Assembly (NCBI GenBank): GCA_947846985.1
Contig: CANTUZ010000004.1
Location: 3,152,927 to 3,216,926 of the forward strand
Source: Fratercula arctica
Lineage: Eukaryota > Chordata > Aves > Charadriiformes > Alcidae
Reading direction: 5' to 3'
DNA: 64,000 nt
In this document: piece after piece, positions 24,491-39,002 of the stretch
Position numbering within the stretch: position 1 is the stretch's first letter
How the letters are laid out: the number at the start of each line of letters is the position of its first letter
Position numbers and translations under genes: made by a program
Notes under the pieces: generated by a model
Seen by the model: only the letters and a program-made list of their open reading frames with translations
What the model was told of the DNA's origin: nothing
Database searches by the model: none

Positions 24491-27400
24491 TCAAATGGAT
24501 TGAAGAGTAATTCCAACTGCACTGGCCGAAACACACAGAACAAGACTCAATACTATACAGGGGGAGGGGGGGAGGCTTGTTTGGTTTCTGTAAAGGGAGC
24601 TATCACAAGATTAATAGGGAGCTTAAGCTTATGAAGTACCAAAAAGGTCACTCGATATAAATGTCTCATTAAAGCAACTTGTTTTTTTTTTTCCCCTCCA
24701 TGCCTTGCTGCCTTTTACTTTGCCCTCCCCCCCACCAATGAACTTTAAGGGCTTCAAGGAACAAGTTTAACACAGGAAAGCAGAGGCTAATTTCATCACA
24801 AGGATTTAGGTCAACTTCAGTTCAAGATTTAACCAGGTCTCATTAAGCTGGTTGTCCTGCCCGGTTTAGCTGAGGGCCACGTTCTCGTAACCCCGCGCAC
24901 GGCAAGCGACAGGAGTTCTCACACGCATTTGCTACCCTATCCGATCCTTCATATTGCAACTCTCCTTTCCGAGCACAAAATAAATCGGCGGAACATCGCT
25001 GCAGCGGAGAACAGAGTCCGTCAGCGAGGCAGCCGTCACCTCAAAACAGAAGGAAATCTTCTAGGTCAGCAACACTAGGACTCGTTTTCTAAAGGGCTTT
25101 CAGAACATACCAACATAGGAGTTTCCAAAAATGCCATCATTCACCATGTAGTTCAAAGATGACAGGTAACACCTCCCATTCTTCTTCTAATATACCACCA
25201 CTTCAGCGTAGAATGGACAAGGTTTAGTGCCATTACGATTTTGGGGCTTCCTCAGTGCAACAATAGACTCTTAACAGTGAAGGGTCCAGGGTATTTTCCT
25301 TGCCTGTGCCATCTTCTAAGGAAAAAAAGCTCTATATTAAGCACATAAAATCTTGTGGTGCAAGCACACAGATCTTGAAGCCCGAATTGTTTCAGCTGCA
25401 TACGGTTTGATGATTTTAGGAAGAAAAGATTAACCCGCACACACGAAGAAGTACCAGAAGATAGGCTTCGATCTGCTACTAAAACCAGAAGATTGGAGCA
25501 AAGGTTAAGGAGAACAGGAAGTACACAGAAACGCGAAAATAGAAATAAACTCTTTGTGATGCTATACACATTAGCTCTGGTCAGTGCTATCCGGAACCGC
25601 TTCCGATACAGCTTTAACAGCTCTCAATAGTCTTCCCACTAAAACTGTAAACGAAGATATTTACATTGAAGATGTTTATGTTGGAACCTTTTTTTTTTTT
25701 TTGTAGTAAACGTCTCTTTCTGTACTTTTCCTCCCCACCCCCCCCCATCCAAATTAATTGCATTCTGCTTCCACACCACTGACATAAAACAACCGAAGCG
25801 ACCTACAGCTTCATCCCAAGAGCAAAGCAAGAGGCAATATTCTTCCTGCAGCCTGATGAGGCAGGGAATTTTGAATCCTGCAGCACAAAACATGCACCAA
25901 GTGCAAGCCGAAGGGAAGCCAGGAATAAAGCAAGCCAGGAAATCGCTGCATTGAAATACGTGGCATGAAACATTCATTTGTTTTTTTCCCCCCCCCCCAT
26001 TCCTCCCTCTCTCATTTTCCAGATACATCTAAGTTGTTTCATTCATAGCGAATGAAATCGATAATGCTTTTAGCTCTGAGTCCATCAAGAGTTCAGCATA
26101 ATGCCGCATCCCTTTCAAATCTAACCCATTCCGGAATTAAACAGGAGCGATTCCCAAGCGTACAAAAATATGCTGGAGCAGGCCCAGCACAGCCATGTAG
26201 GGTGAGATTTTTTTTTTTTTTTCTTTTTTAAATAAATACATATATACACACACATATACATTGGGGCTCTGAAAAGGATGGGGAAAGAAAGACTGTTCCA
26301 GTGCTTCTCAGTGGACTGCACGGGGCATCAAAGCAGCTCGAGTAGGAGACTCTCCTCTCTCGGGGTGGGGGGGGAGGGGGGAACAAGCCATTTCACTCAT
26401 TAAAGCCTTTCTTCCATGCTTCGTTTGCTGCCATTTCAGCAGCCCAGCGGCAGCTGCCTTGCCACGGGCAGAACGGGACATGCCACCCAGCTCAAGCCAG
26501 AGGCTGCGCTTTTGAGGCTGGTAACTTGTGACTCAGCTCAGGAACAAATTAAAAAAAAAGCCAATCAAACAACAAACCAAACCAACAGGTAACGACCCAA
26601 ATATCCACTTCAAGGAGGACGTTCATATCCACTGAGCTTTAGAATGTCTTTCCCATCATGGAGTTAAAGTCTTTCTTAACCCGTCACTAACCAGCAGAAC
26701 GAGGAGCCGTTTTCTCCTGCTGGAGAACACTTCGAGGGTTTTACCGGGAAAGTAAGAATTTTCTTCTTCATAGTAGCAGACTACTACAGAGCCCTTCACG
26801 TGCTACCTCCTAAACCACTAAACAAGGGACAGTTTTCCCCCTCCTGGCAGAGGAAGCCAGAGACTGTGAGAATCACTTGCCAAACACATGTCTACAGAAG
26901 AGCTTTGAATTACAGTAGGTCAGAGCCTTGGGTATTTCAAAGGCCAGCTGGTTGGTTCGGGTTTGTTTTGTTGTTGTTTTGGTTTTTGTTTTTTGGTTTT
27001 TTTTTTTAATTTTTTTTTTTTTTTAAGTTCCATTCCTCATGACAGTTACTGCAGGAAGATAATGGCAACAGCAAGCCTGGAGATCCCTCTCAAAAGGACC
27101 AGCTGCTAAAGGGATCCATCAGAAGTTTTATATGGGAAGCAAATCCAAGTTCTTCCCAGGGGAGTCCTCCACCTGTAGAATGAGCAAGATGACATCTACC
27201 CACCCCTTTGGGTCCTGGCCCACTCAAAAAAAAAAAATATATTATCTCTTCCCTGGTGCCAATTCTGTCCCTACCTTACCTATCCATCACTAACACCAAA
27301 CCAAATCCCATGGAGTCACTTTCATAAGTAATGGGAAAAGCAAAGCAGCAGCACAGCACTGACGTCCTTGACTTCCTCCTCCAGAACCTGGTGGCTTTGA

Positions 27401-30400
27401 AGGGAGGAGCACGAGGAAACATGATATGGCCAAATTAACAAGCGATGGATGCAAGGTGTTCACTTTTTGGTTGAAAGGGTAACTGGAAAGAATTTTTTGA
27501 TACTGTTTCCATTCTTCTTCACTGTCGTTTGCCTTCCCTCTCCTCCCCCTCAAAGCCTTACTGGCAGGGGAACCTAACTTCATTTACAGCATAGACAAGA
27601 GGAAGTTCTCTGCTATTTGTTCATTTCCAGCATTACGTCTTCCTAATTAAATTTCAGTGCATCTCTGTTTAATGTTTGGGACATAATTGAAGCAGGTGGT
27701 TCCTACAGTTCAGCCACCAGCATGAGCCAACCGAAAGATTTTCCAAAGCTCACGACAGGAACCAGCACCTCTCAAACAAACATATCTACTCCCAGGGGAG
27801 CCAGAACATAGCAAGAAGCTTCCACCAATGTGCCTGGAGATGACTACGCCGTCATCCTTACAGACAGGCTGGATTCAATCTGTGATACGCAGTAAAACTT
27901 ACATTCCAATTATTTATTCCCCCCCCCCCAAAAAGCTATAGTCTTGTTATCGCATCAATTCATCCTACAGACTGTGGAAATCAGAGCTACGGTGCTCTAT
28001 CTCCGAGATGACAAAATTTGCTATGAAGTACAAAGCTTGGGGGGGGGGGGGAAGGGGAATAAGTCACATTTCTGCTAATTGAGCATAACTTTTCCCCAGG
28101 CTTTCACCTACCCCAAAGCGCTCCTCACCATCTTTCGGGATTAAATTCACTGCAGAAGCCTGTGCAACGTGCCAAGTGCCACCTGCCCTCGCACACAGAC
28201 CACGGCAAAACCCAACTGCCAGCATTTATTGAGGATACTTTTCCCACTGCACCTAAGGGATGGCCGGGAGAAAGCCTTTTGAGGGCAACGAGCAGATCCT
28301 GAAGCCGAAGAGCAACACGCTGGCAGGAGGTGGTGTGAGTGGGAGGGGGTTTTACCATGTCTTCTATTTCCATTTAAAAAAAAAAAAAATTTAAAAAAAA
28401 AGTTTTCAGTATTGAGATACACCCCCCCATCAGCCTACAGATTAAGCTGTACTTTTAAACACAAGCTTCTTGTTAAACAGTAACAATTAAAAAGGAAAAA
28501 AAAATACCACCTCCTCAGCACATCATATATTTTAATGGACCCATCCTTGACACGCGATACGAAGGCAAATTGGTTTCCTGTCAGGCTGACTCAGTCTAAT
28601 GGACTTTCGAGCTGCAGTTTTTCCACTCCTCTTAATGCCTCGTTGCAATGGAGATGAGCGCTCCGCGCACAGCAATGCCATCTTCTGGCACAGTTCCTGT
28701 GAGAAAGGCAACTTGCTGAATGCCACTAAAAGAAAGCTCCTGTTTGGGGAAAACAGAAACTCAAGACCCCACAATAAATCTCGGGTTTCCCCCCCTCTCT
28801 ACTGCACGTACTATCGGGCTCTAATTGTTCGAGGGCCTGAAACGAAGCAGCGAGAACGCGCACAGCGCGCTGTGGGAGCAAACGCGCTCGACCGTCTCTT
28901 ACAGGCACGCTAAATACATCGCATTTACACCAACCCCAAGGTAAAAGCACCGCGGCTGAAGACATGGGTGCGTTCACAGCTCATCCGTGCAGGAACCGGG
29001 CAGGAAGGGCAAGTTGTCAAACAGAGCCGGCTTTGGACATCCCTGGGAAAATCCTCTCTCCATCAGCAAACGTTTCACACACCTGATTTATTTTACTTCT
29101 GCATTCCCAGCCAGAAAGTCTATATTAAGCAACAGCAAAAATTGAAAACACGTGCTATTTACATTGAAGAAATAAACAATTCCTAACTTCCCCGCAAGTC
29201 TGACTTTCTCCTGAACCACCTCTATTTGTCATTTGGAGCTACAGTAGGACAGGCTTAAGATAAAGATTTCCCACTCAATCTGATACCTATGCTTCTTTTC
29301 CCCCCCCCAAAGTTCGCAAGGTTCATGTAACAGTATGTATTAAGAGCAGAGATTTCAAAAACTGAATGAGCAAGTCAGATCTTTAGCGCTACTCCGGAAT
29401 AATACTCGAGGAGAAACAACAGCGTGGAGTTCTTGTGTTTCACTTGCTCTCCAGCAATGAATCCTGTCAAACCACTTTGTGAATGACATCAGCCACTCCG
29501 ATTCTCATATATTTGTTCGTTAGGAAAGCATCACCTCCACGTAAGTTATTTTATGGAAGAACTGTATATTTTAAGTGCTTTCACATGAGAAAAGTATTTC
29601 GGGCTGTAATTTGTAATACTGCTGAACAAAGCTGAAAGCGTTCTGCTTTCATTTCCAATTTCTTTCGTGCCTTTCATTGTCTTGCCTCTGCTCCTTTCAC
29701 ACTCTCCATTGGTTTTATTTTCCTCATCTCTCCATTTCCCTGCGTTTCTTTCAATTCCCATAAAAAAGGGCAACTTTCCCCAACTGCCCTGTACAAAAGT
29801 TGCCTTTCTCTTGCTACTGTCCTAAGTTAAACGCAGTTTTTATAGATGGCTCCTTGCGTAAAGAGTATAGCCTCCATCAGTGCTTATAAGTAACCTCTTA
29901 ACATACACAGTTGCACAAAAACAAGCCAGAAAACTTTTTTTGTTTTAGAAAAAAATACCAGTTGCTTTTTATTTTAAAGAATAATTTCATAGGGTTTGGA
30001 CTCGCGTTAGATGTGTGACAAATACCACCAAAACCATTCGCAAAGCACTTCCAGTCCTAGATTTCCGTCTTATGATGGTGAACACATTACCAGGCTGTCC
30101 CATCAGAAGTCTCCTCTCGGAGATCAAATGATCATCAGATGCTTTCTGCATTGCCAAGTCCCCGTCCTCCTTATGGCCGGAAAGAGAGAAGGCAGCAGGA
30201 GAGTTTGGGTGCTTCTACAGGCACAGCAAGAGAGTCACCTGCCCGCCCACGGTACCAGCACGGCCAAGAGGTGCATCTTCCAAACCCCTCATCTTTCAAT
30301 TTGGGCTTCCTGCGCTGATGCTCACAGAATTTGGGTTTGTTTTAATATCAGTTGGGGAAAAAAAAAAAAAAAACCCCAGCCGTGTTGACGAAGCCGGCTG

Positions 30401-31291
30401 TCTTGGCCTGGCGTGACTCTTAGGGCTGCGCCCCAACAGAAGGCACCTCGCGATCTACACTGCTAAAGCATTAGAAAGAGACGAGAGGGAGAAACAGACA
30501 GTTTCGCAGCCACCGGAATCGCTCTAGGAGCCGCCCAATTATTTGAATTACATTTTCAAGTTGCAACATGAGTTCACCTCTCAAGTCTGAAGAGAATCCG
30601 TACAGGGAAAAACACTGTCTGAAGTGAATTCTTCGGTGTCTAATAAAGAGAAAACCCCAAGTAAACTGTTTCCCACAGTAAGTGTGTCTAGGGACTCTTG
30701 TTCCCACAGATTCCCATTAGACTAAGGTCAGGAGTGACAGACATGCTCCATTCTCTCACCAATTCGTACTAGTCCATAACCATTCCCTTCGAGAAATTTT
30801 GTATTTAATCTTTCACAATATCAAATATTTTGAGACGCATGTGCTTTGATGCGATTCTCCGCTCATATTCTGAGCAAAAGAGAGGAAGCGGGTCTGGAGG
30901 CATGGCCTACAGTTCAAAGGCATTTTTCAAAAATTGTTTTGTCTGATAAGCCATTTAAGAGCCAGTGTACAAAAAAACCCCAGAAAACCAGCCAGACAGG
31001 CACTTCCAAGAAAATGAGATTATTACTGGAAGTATTTTCAGTTAAATAAAGCTTATCCTCTGGACACATTTCCATAACAACCACTAACACTGTCCTAACA
31101 GACGCGGTGAATAGACCAAGTAGACAACCACAGTCACTCCAAACATGACGCTGAAGAGCTGACACCACCAGGTCTGGTTTCAAGGCCCATTCAGCCGAGC
31201 ACTGTGTTTGTTTTTCTCTCTGTGGGGGAGATCAGTCATTCCAAATAATATCGCTTGGGACTTACCATCCAAACCCTCAACCCCGTCTCTC
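24491..31291. other. Intergenic or intron-like DNA
   Basis: No recognised gene. Homopolymers occur at about 25,688-25,702 (T), 25,988-25,999 (C), 26,209-26,222 (T), 28,038-28,051 (G), 28,376-28,389 (A) and 30,359-30,373 (A). A T/G-rich tract spans 26,960-27,024. The piece at 28,532-28,696 is listed separately. Confidence 0.4.
28532..28696 (-). other. Weak candidate terminal exon
   Basis: On the minus strand a well-shaped acceptor (TTGCCTTTCTCACAG|) is followed by 54 open codons and a stop at 28,532. The peptide starts ELCQKMALLCAERS and is rich in Arg and Lys (QRGIKRSGKTAARKSIRLSQ). No AATAAA follows closely, and I recognise no family. The acceptor is good, but an open frame of this length has a fair chance of arising at random. 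Confidence 0.15.
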
Positions 31292-31314
31292 TTTTTTTTT
31301 TTTTTTTTTTTTTT
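31292..31314. repeat. Poly(T) tract, ~23 T
   Basis: This is an uninterrupted T run. Read on the minus strand it is a poly(A) tract that could mark a retrotransposed sequence ending here, but no body or target-site duplication is evident. Confidence 0.9.
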
Positions 31315-31581
31315 AAGAGTATTTGGATGTTCCAAGTTCCCTAATCATCAAGCAACACAGTCAATAGCACGGTTATGTCTAGCAAATACACAAGAGCTGT
31401 CGAAGAAGCAACGCTCCAGCAGCGCAACGGATATGGAAACGGCGCCGCTGACTTTTTAGAAGCTGCACGTGTAGTTTTCCCTTTGTTTATAAACCTGTCA
31501 ATTAATAGTTTTAAAACTACTCCACTATCTCAGCAATTTAAGCATTAATGCATATGATACCAGGACAAAAAGCAACCTCAA

Positions 31582-31606
31582 TTTTTTTTTTTTTTTTTTT
31601 TTTTTT
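31582..31606. repeat. Poly(T) tract, ~25 T
   Basis: This is a second long T run about 270 bases from the first, in the same orientation. No intact retroelement is recognised between them. Confidence 0.9.
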
Positions 31607-33300
31607 AAATCTTAACACTTCCATCTCACAAGTGGCACAGGAGAGTCTCAGTACAACTGCAAACGGTTGATAATACAGCAGAGGTGAGCAAGATACAAGC
31701 GGCAAGCTCAGAGAACAGCACAGCCAAGACAAGACACAGATGTCTGAAAGCAAAAGCTATACTCTTACCTCAGCTACAGCAATTTTCCCCCTCTGTGTTA
31801 GAAAACGGCAGGCTATCGGACAACTTTGTTTTGGTTTTTTTTTTTTTTTCTTCAGAGAGATGGTAAATCAAAATCTGGTCTCCAATAGCTGTAAATTCAG
31901 CCTCTCATAAGATGAGGAAAGAGACAACAACGAAGAACACGGCACTGATTTCAAGATCTCCTTATCTGAGCCGTCTTCTCATATAGGTTTAATGGTTCGA
32001 CCTTTGCTGGCTCTGGCACATCTACAGTAAATGAAGACTTCTCTTCCCACAGGGATACCCAATATATGAAAAAGCTTAGAAAATACAAGCCAAATCAAAT
32101 TAAAAATCACTTAGGGCCATATGTAATAATTCTGCAGATCGGTAGCTGAACACGGTGGATTTTTTTTTTGTCCCCTATTGAGTCGTCTCTTCAGAGACAG
32201 CCCAACTACATGAACAAGGTAATCTTACACGCGTGCCTAGAGGGTTCTTCATGCAACAGAGCTGTTTAAATATAGTCCTTCTTCTGCAAGGGCAGTTAAA
32301 AGCTTGAGGAAAGCACAGAAGACCGTCTGTGATACACAAACACATTCATACACAGGACATCCGAAGCCTGTACGCTGTTCAAGTATTTGGCTAGTCCAGT
32401 CGTATGACTTCTCTCAAGTTCATGCATCTGGGTAAACACAACCGTTTCCCATGTCTACTGGTGTCCAAATTCCTCAACGAGTAATCCCAAAAATGTAAAT
32501 TTGGAATCCGAAGTGAAGTATGCGTCTTCTCAAATCACATACACCAGTAACCCATTTTCAACAGTATTTTTGTCTGGCAACACAGTCAAATAGTGGGTTC
32601 TGGTAGCAACACCCAGCGTGGTTTGGTGGTTTTTGGGGGGGGGGGGGGCTTTTTTTAACAGTTTTTTTTCTCCCCTACCCATATTCACAGTCATGCGAAA
32701 TGGTCTCTCCTCCCTGCAGTTTTGAAATGAAGTGAACCAAAACAACGCAGCTCTACATGGAGCTTGCATTTGGGGTAGCAGATGACTCAGCTGCTGCCCT
32801 CCCCCAGGGTTCTGAGCCCCTTTTGACGCCTCGCTCCCTGTTCTCTTTGGAGCAGCAGCTTGTTGCCAGCCGCGCAGATCAGCTGCCAGGTAAAACAGGA
32901 TTACTGGATGTCCCTTCTTCAAGGAAGCGAGACACGAGTTTTTTGTCAGGCAGGGAATCATGATTGATGACACCCCATCTCACAAAAATTGAGACAGACT
33001 TCTTAAAATACTTTTTTTTTTTTTGTTTAAATTGACATTGACGCTGATCCGCCCTGTAAAAAGTTAACACTTGCTGTAGCCTCTGTAGATACCGACAAAT
33101 AAAAACCTTAACATATACAACCTGCCTCAACCCAGACAAGAAGTTAACCTCGCCTGCTCTCTGCAACATCTCATTAAGGCTTAGGAAAGAGGAGAGAAGA
33201 TTCCCACCTTTCCCCGATTCCTTCTTTCCAACTGCTCTGGTCACAAGCATAAAATTTTCACGTCAGTTTTAGAACCTCACGGTGGAGGTGGATAAGTCTT
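31607..33300. other. Single-copy DNA, no gene recognised
   Basis: It contains a G run at about 32,635-32,648 and a T run near 33,011-33,023. The minus-strand open frame at 32,530-32,973 has no recognisable domain and crosses homopolymers, so it is not called. Confidence 0.45.
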
Positions 33301-34800
33301 CAGTCTAATGAATGTTTAAATGTAAGTAATATACATCCAGGTGCAAGACTGCTTTCATTTTTGGCAGAATATAGACCTCAATGGAGACATTTAATTACCA
33401 TCAAGGGCTACACTCTATCTTCAGATGGGCTTGTAAAGGTTTTCCTTCTACAGGAGCTATGTAGAACCGACACAAAACGCCCTGTACAAGCCACAATTCG
33501 GTACTTATGAGTTAGAAGATAATTTCTCCAAATGCATACTGATTCCTATACACATAATTATGTTCTTCTAAATTTGACACTTAAATTGCATAAAAATTAT
33601 TACTTTAATTACACATTAAATGGGTTTTGAGTGGAATATACCGTCATTAACATAATTTAAAAAGCAACAGAAACATCACCTTTTACATTTATTCCCTGGC
33701 TTTCACTGGATTTTAAGTATAGAAAAAGTCAACGGCTCAGCTGTCATGATCTATGTTACCATGGTAAGTGTTCTGCCGTACATAATTCCGCCTTCCTGCC
33801 AACGGGCACCAAAAATACTTATTTGTGTCATCTCTAAATGAGAAGATTTCATTTGCCATTCCTGCATCGAAGTGCGCTTCTGAAAACACATCTATCTTCG
33901 TAATTGCATTTAGGTCGGGTTATTTCATGACAACTACAGTCATTATGACAGATATTACGAGTTTAAGACAAAGATTCAAGAAATCATCCATTTACAGTAA
34001 GAATTTATCATCTTTGATTTCACAATACTTCATTTCTCCTGCTCTAGTCCTTTCAGCTTTCTACAATATGAAAAAAGTCTCTTTAGAATGTACCTTAAGC
34101 CAGTATTTTCCGATTTTTTAGTTCCGGACAAGTGTATCATTGCGTGCTATTCTAGCCACTTCACTAGAAGAAAGTAAGTCTAGACGGTTCAGTGCAATTT
34201 CTTCATTATGTATAAAGTCTTCGGTACACATGCTTCCCATTAGATCTTTAAAAATATATATGTTACCAAAGCAAAAGAACAGAGATCAAGTAAGCCTTCA
34301 TTTATCTTTCAAGGGAAAGCATTATACTCTTTTGAGTAAGACACGATACAGCCTTTTTCACAATAGTGTATCGTCTACAACTGAAGCGCTGTTATAAATA
34401 GCCAGCTTCGGACCATTTATTATCACAAAATTTCTCTCGGGAATTGTTCAACAAAGCCCCTCTGTGCACTTAGAAATTAATTCTGTAGGTTGCACGTACA
34501 AGCCCTAGAAATTCCATTTGAAATCCAGCTGAATTAAAATTCGAGACAAAAGGAGTATCGATACAGTATTACCTCTCCAACCTCTTACATGGATTCAGTT
34601 TACATCAAGGTGTTTTTTGGAACACAAGCTCCCACCACTCTAAATAATCATTGGCAGTGTACGCCACAAACAGAACTTGACTAGAAAGGATTAATAACGT
34701 GTTCTTTATGAAGCCCTGAAATGTGCTGCCCTTAAGTGAATCCTGATTTTGTGACTATTACAGAAGCAACACAGACTAATAAGGGATTTTAAGCTGTAGC
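33301..34800. other. AT-rich single-copy block with unusually open frame
   Basis: This stretch is AT-rich and free of simple repeats. One plus-strand frame is open from 33,825 to 34,397, interrupted by a single TAG at 34,119-34,121, which is long for such AT-rich DNA. The start at 33,825 is TTG or similar context rather than a strong ATG. The opposite strand carries a well-shaped acceptor (TTTTTTCATATTGTAG) near 34,070 and short open pieces between stops. It may be a conserved non-coding element or a decayed coding sequence. I cannot tell which. Confidence 0.3.
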
Positions 34801-37800
34801 TGAAACTAAGGTGACCAACTTCCTCAATTCTTTGTTAAATAGCAACAGGACAGATAATTGGTTTATGTTCTGGGTTTGTTTGTCATAGCAATAGAGTATT
34901 GTAGGAAGCTGGAGAGTTGACTTGGAGCTCGTTTTTACAGTACATGGCATTTCTAGTATTTCAAATTGATAGATCATAATTAGCATCAGAGTCATCTGGT
35001 CATTCTATTATTAATCTCAAAAAACAAAAAAACACCCCATGATGATGTTGCTCAGCAATTTTCTAAGACCGAAATCAATCTCTACATTAACTTGATGAAA
35101 AGAAAAAAAGAAAACAGAAGTCACAGATGCAATACACTCACACTTTCAGGGGAAACTGCTCTGGGGAAGAGACGCGTACACTGCGTGTTGGTGATGCACC
35201 AGCAAAGCTCAACATCAAGAGCTCCCACAGGCACTAGGTCAAATTAAAGCTCAGTGGGACAACAGGAGGAGTAGAGGTTGGCTACCTCCTCACCTTCCAA
35301 ATGCCTCAAAGGACAGATCCTCCAAGAGGCTCAAATAATTTTACATTTGCAAAACTTTCAAAGGCAAGCAAACTACCTCGCATACGTGTGGAAGCTGACA
35401 CCAGGTAAAGGTCTGGGTTTAGACGCCCCCCCCTCTCCTCCAGCACCCCAAAACAGGCACAGTAACTCAACTGACAGGTGCCAAAAATACCAGACTATGT
35501 TTACTTGAAAGCTGTGTCACTGTCACATTACAGATAACCAGAGCTTTCTTCCACCACACTTGTAAATGCAAAGGTTTGTTTGAACAACACTCTGGGCTGT
35601 CTGGTGGGATGGGTCAACTCCCACCTTGCTGGATGCGTACACTACCATAAAAGATAACCCAAAGCATCCAGAAACATTGCCAGTAGCACCTAGTAAGAGC
35701 CAGACCTCCTCCGCCCCACAGAGGATCCCCCAGCCCTCCAAGTGCCACACTCTTCCAGAGTCCTCAGGAAGATGACAAGACCAAGGTCAAACAGCTGGAG
35801 AAGTTAGGGCCTTTCACCTGAACCTCAAGGGAGCTGCAATAGCATAGTCCAGACACAGGTGCCAAGACCAGGAGCAAATAAGTCACCTGCCAGGAACAGT
35901 ATTAGTCTGGGTGACAAGAGGTTATCACTCATTAGCCCATGCTGAGTAAGTAATTTCCTATTGTAAAAATGGAGCGTCGATCAATTTTCTACCGTGCCTG
36001 CCCATCGACTTACCAAATATTAATAACACATCCAAAACATGTCAGACAAAATGCTTTTATATAGATTCCATACACATTTGCTTTACTAAACATAGAATCC
36101 GTTCTTTGAGCTGAACCAACTGAAGGGGAACTAGCAGCCGCTGGAGCCAACAGGAGCTTTGCAGAGGCACTTTTATTTCCATTTATACCCAACTCTTTTT
36201 GCTCATTTCTTGCTCTGACTTCTCCAGCTGTCATTATGAGAACCATAAGGCTTCACTTTTTTGCATTTCAGTGCCACCGAAACTTAAGATCCCCTGTTGC
36301 TATTGCCCCCCACCCCCACTTTTTTTTTTTTTTAAATTAATAATTTTCTCCAATTGCATCCTTAGAAGTTCATAATAACTGTAAGAGAATTACTGGAAAT
36401 CAAGTTTGTTGGTTTGGTTTTTTGTTTGCTTCAGCAAGTGATCCCTTGTGATGATTAATATAACACAAAGCTTTGCTGAACACACATTTTTCCCCTTTAA
36501 TGGGGAGATCACACACATAACAGCTCAGAATTCCTGTAACGCAAACGAGACAAGGAGCATTCAAATGGCAGGAACATGAGCTCTTCCTCTAAAGGCCTTC
36601 CCTAAGATCCTACAGCTGTTTGCAAAGAGGTAACACATGAAAATTGGATCTGGGAAGTCAAAGGGGCTATTCTGAAACTATCAGCCTTGGAATTGCACTT
36701 GGCTCAGGCCAGGTTTTGACCCAGCAGCAAGAGGGTCCATTGCCTATTGCAGGCCTCAGGAACAGCCTGTTCTTGCTCTCAGTAAAGCCTGAAGAAGGTT
36801 GTGCTCACTTGGGGGATAAGGAAAAGAAACCAAAAAAAAAAAAAAAAAAAAAAGTACTGCAATGGCATCTTTTCATCAATTATTGTCACCTGGAAAACCA
36901 CATGTGCTCCTGCTCCCTGGTAAGGGAGCAACATGAGAAAAATTCAGCCCAGGGTGTCAGCCCTATTTTCTGTTTTTCAGGTGTATTCCAGCACTGTCCA
37001 TATCAAAGAGTCCTAAAATTGCTTGGAACATCCACCTCGTCAAATGCCAGCCAGCCGACAGCAGAGAAAGCGTACCAAGACAACAACCAACCCAGCAATG
37101 ATTCCAGGTAGAGCATTTCCAGTACAAATCTCCAGCTGCGACAGAAATGGCCTCATTAGAGAGCAGGTTCAGCGACAGCACGCTATTCGTAGGAAATCCA
37201 AGGCCAAATTACTAGCGACATGATCTAGGTCTAAAAACGCTCCAAGTTTACAGTGTGACAAGAGATATGGATGCAGCATGCGATGCTCCCATCTGCTATC
37301 CCGGGCGAAGCACCAGGCTTTGGCTTCCGTGCCGTGACCAGCTGCTGCTCGCGGCAAGAACTAAAACACCCTCTTGACTGGAGGCCAGGATATTAGCGTC
37401 CAGCCCCAGCAAGTTCAAGTTCCCAGAAAGGTCTCGTGCCATCGCCAAGGGAGTTCTGTACCCACCACCCAGCCCCTGCCCCTCTCCCTGCCAAGCTCCT
37501 CGCGCCACCCACGCGTACAGCCGACATCAGAGGGAACCGCAGCCCCCCCCCCACCCCCCCGTCACCCACCGCCCCCGGAACGCAACCCGCCTTCCCCGGA
37601 GCAGCAGCTGAGGGTCACAGACGACCAAGTAGTGGCAGCCATTCCACCCTGGGAAGGAGGAGGGAAAGCTGGCTTTTTAGAAAGATAAAATAATAAACAA
37701 CCAAAAAAAAACCCCCAAAAACAAAAAAAAACCAAAAAAAAAAAACACACCAACTCAGGCGATTCATGGAGCTGTAGCACAGCAAAACAGCAAACAAAGG

Positions 37801-39002
37801 ATGCTTCAGAAGAGTTCTCGTCACATCACTAGCTTAGATCATACACAAAACACCCCAGTTTAGAGTCAACTGCAAAGTTTATTTTCTCTGCTTCGATTTG
37901 CGTCTCAGGGGAAGGGGGGGGGTGGGTGTTGTTTTGTTTTAAATGAAAGATTTTTGGGTGCATGCTATTTCTAATGGTGCAGAGGAGTTGTAAAGTTTAA
38001 ATTGTCCTTGGCTTGATATTTTCTGAATACGCAGATACATCTAAGTAATCAGGGACTGCAATATTTAGGAAAATCAGAGGAGAAGATTAATTAAGGCTGG
38101 ACACCCTCAGTCTAAGCTCATAAACCAGTACTTCACCATTAGACCTAGCATACACTAAGAGTATTTACAGGGTCATTTCACTAGCTTGAATCCAGCCAGT
38201 TTGAATGCTTGAAATGCATTCCCATCCATCAGATGTTCCAGAACATCCCACGAGAAGGAAGTTCTCTAACAAGATGTACCATTTATGTCAAGACCTCTCA
38301 CACCTTTTGCAAGATCTCCAGAGCCTGAGGCCACACACCATTTCCTCACGTGAATCTCTGCCTCCGGTGATGCCCTGCCGCTCGCGACAGTCGCGCCAAT
38401 ATATTCGCGTACGTGTTCGCTCGCTTTGCAAAAAGACATCACCAGAGGGATCAAACCCTTCTCCAGGCTCGTCTCTTGTGCAATAGAGATGCCATTTTTA
38501 TTTAATTCATTATTTTCAACACACTTAGAATAAGCAAGAGCAGATGTAATACCTGATGCAAGGATTTCAGTGAAATGAACTGCCTACAGAAGCACAAATA
38601 TTAAGAGCAATGAAGAACGGGATGACAGTTGTGCCGTTACTAGCTTGGACCTCAGCACACAGGAACCCGTCACTTCCATGGAGGAGATAGGCAAGCTCCA
38701 CAAGAGGACAGAGGCCCCTCGGCAATACGTCTCTTCCTACCCCAGATAAATCATCTTAAAACACCCAGATTATCTCAATAAGTAAAGCCCAAATTAATAA
38801 AGGGGTGCATTCCATAAAGCTTCTTGCCAGTTTTCGTCAAGCACAACTTTAATACCAAAGGCAGTGCGTAACTTCTGGAAACTCTCCTTGGTTATCAATG
38901 GTCAAAACACCATTGGAAGAGAACCCCTGGAAGGGAGAGGTCAGCAGCCTCATCTCCTGTAGCTGCCATTTGAGATACGCCAGCAGAACTGAACACAAAG
39001 AG
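34801..39002. other. Intron-like DNA, no gene recognised
   Basis: No convincing exon. A runs occur at about 36,833-36,853 and an A/C-rich low-complexity tract at 37,700-37,750. A GC-richer patch at 37,490-37,620 is C-rich. The plus-strand open frame at 36,644-37,111 crosses the A run and has no recognised domain. Confidence 0.4.

Noticed and set aside
32530..32973. 147-codon minus-strand frame
   Set aside because: It crosses G and T homopolymers, shows no domain and lacks splice or start context.
36644..37111. 155-codon plus-strand frame
   Set aside because: It depends on reading through a 21-A run as poly-Lys. There is no recognised domain.
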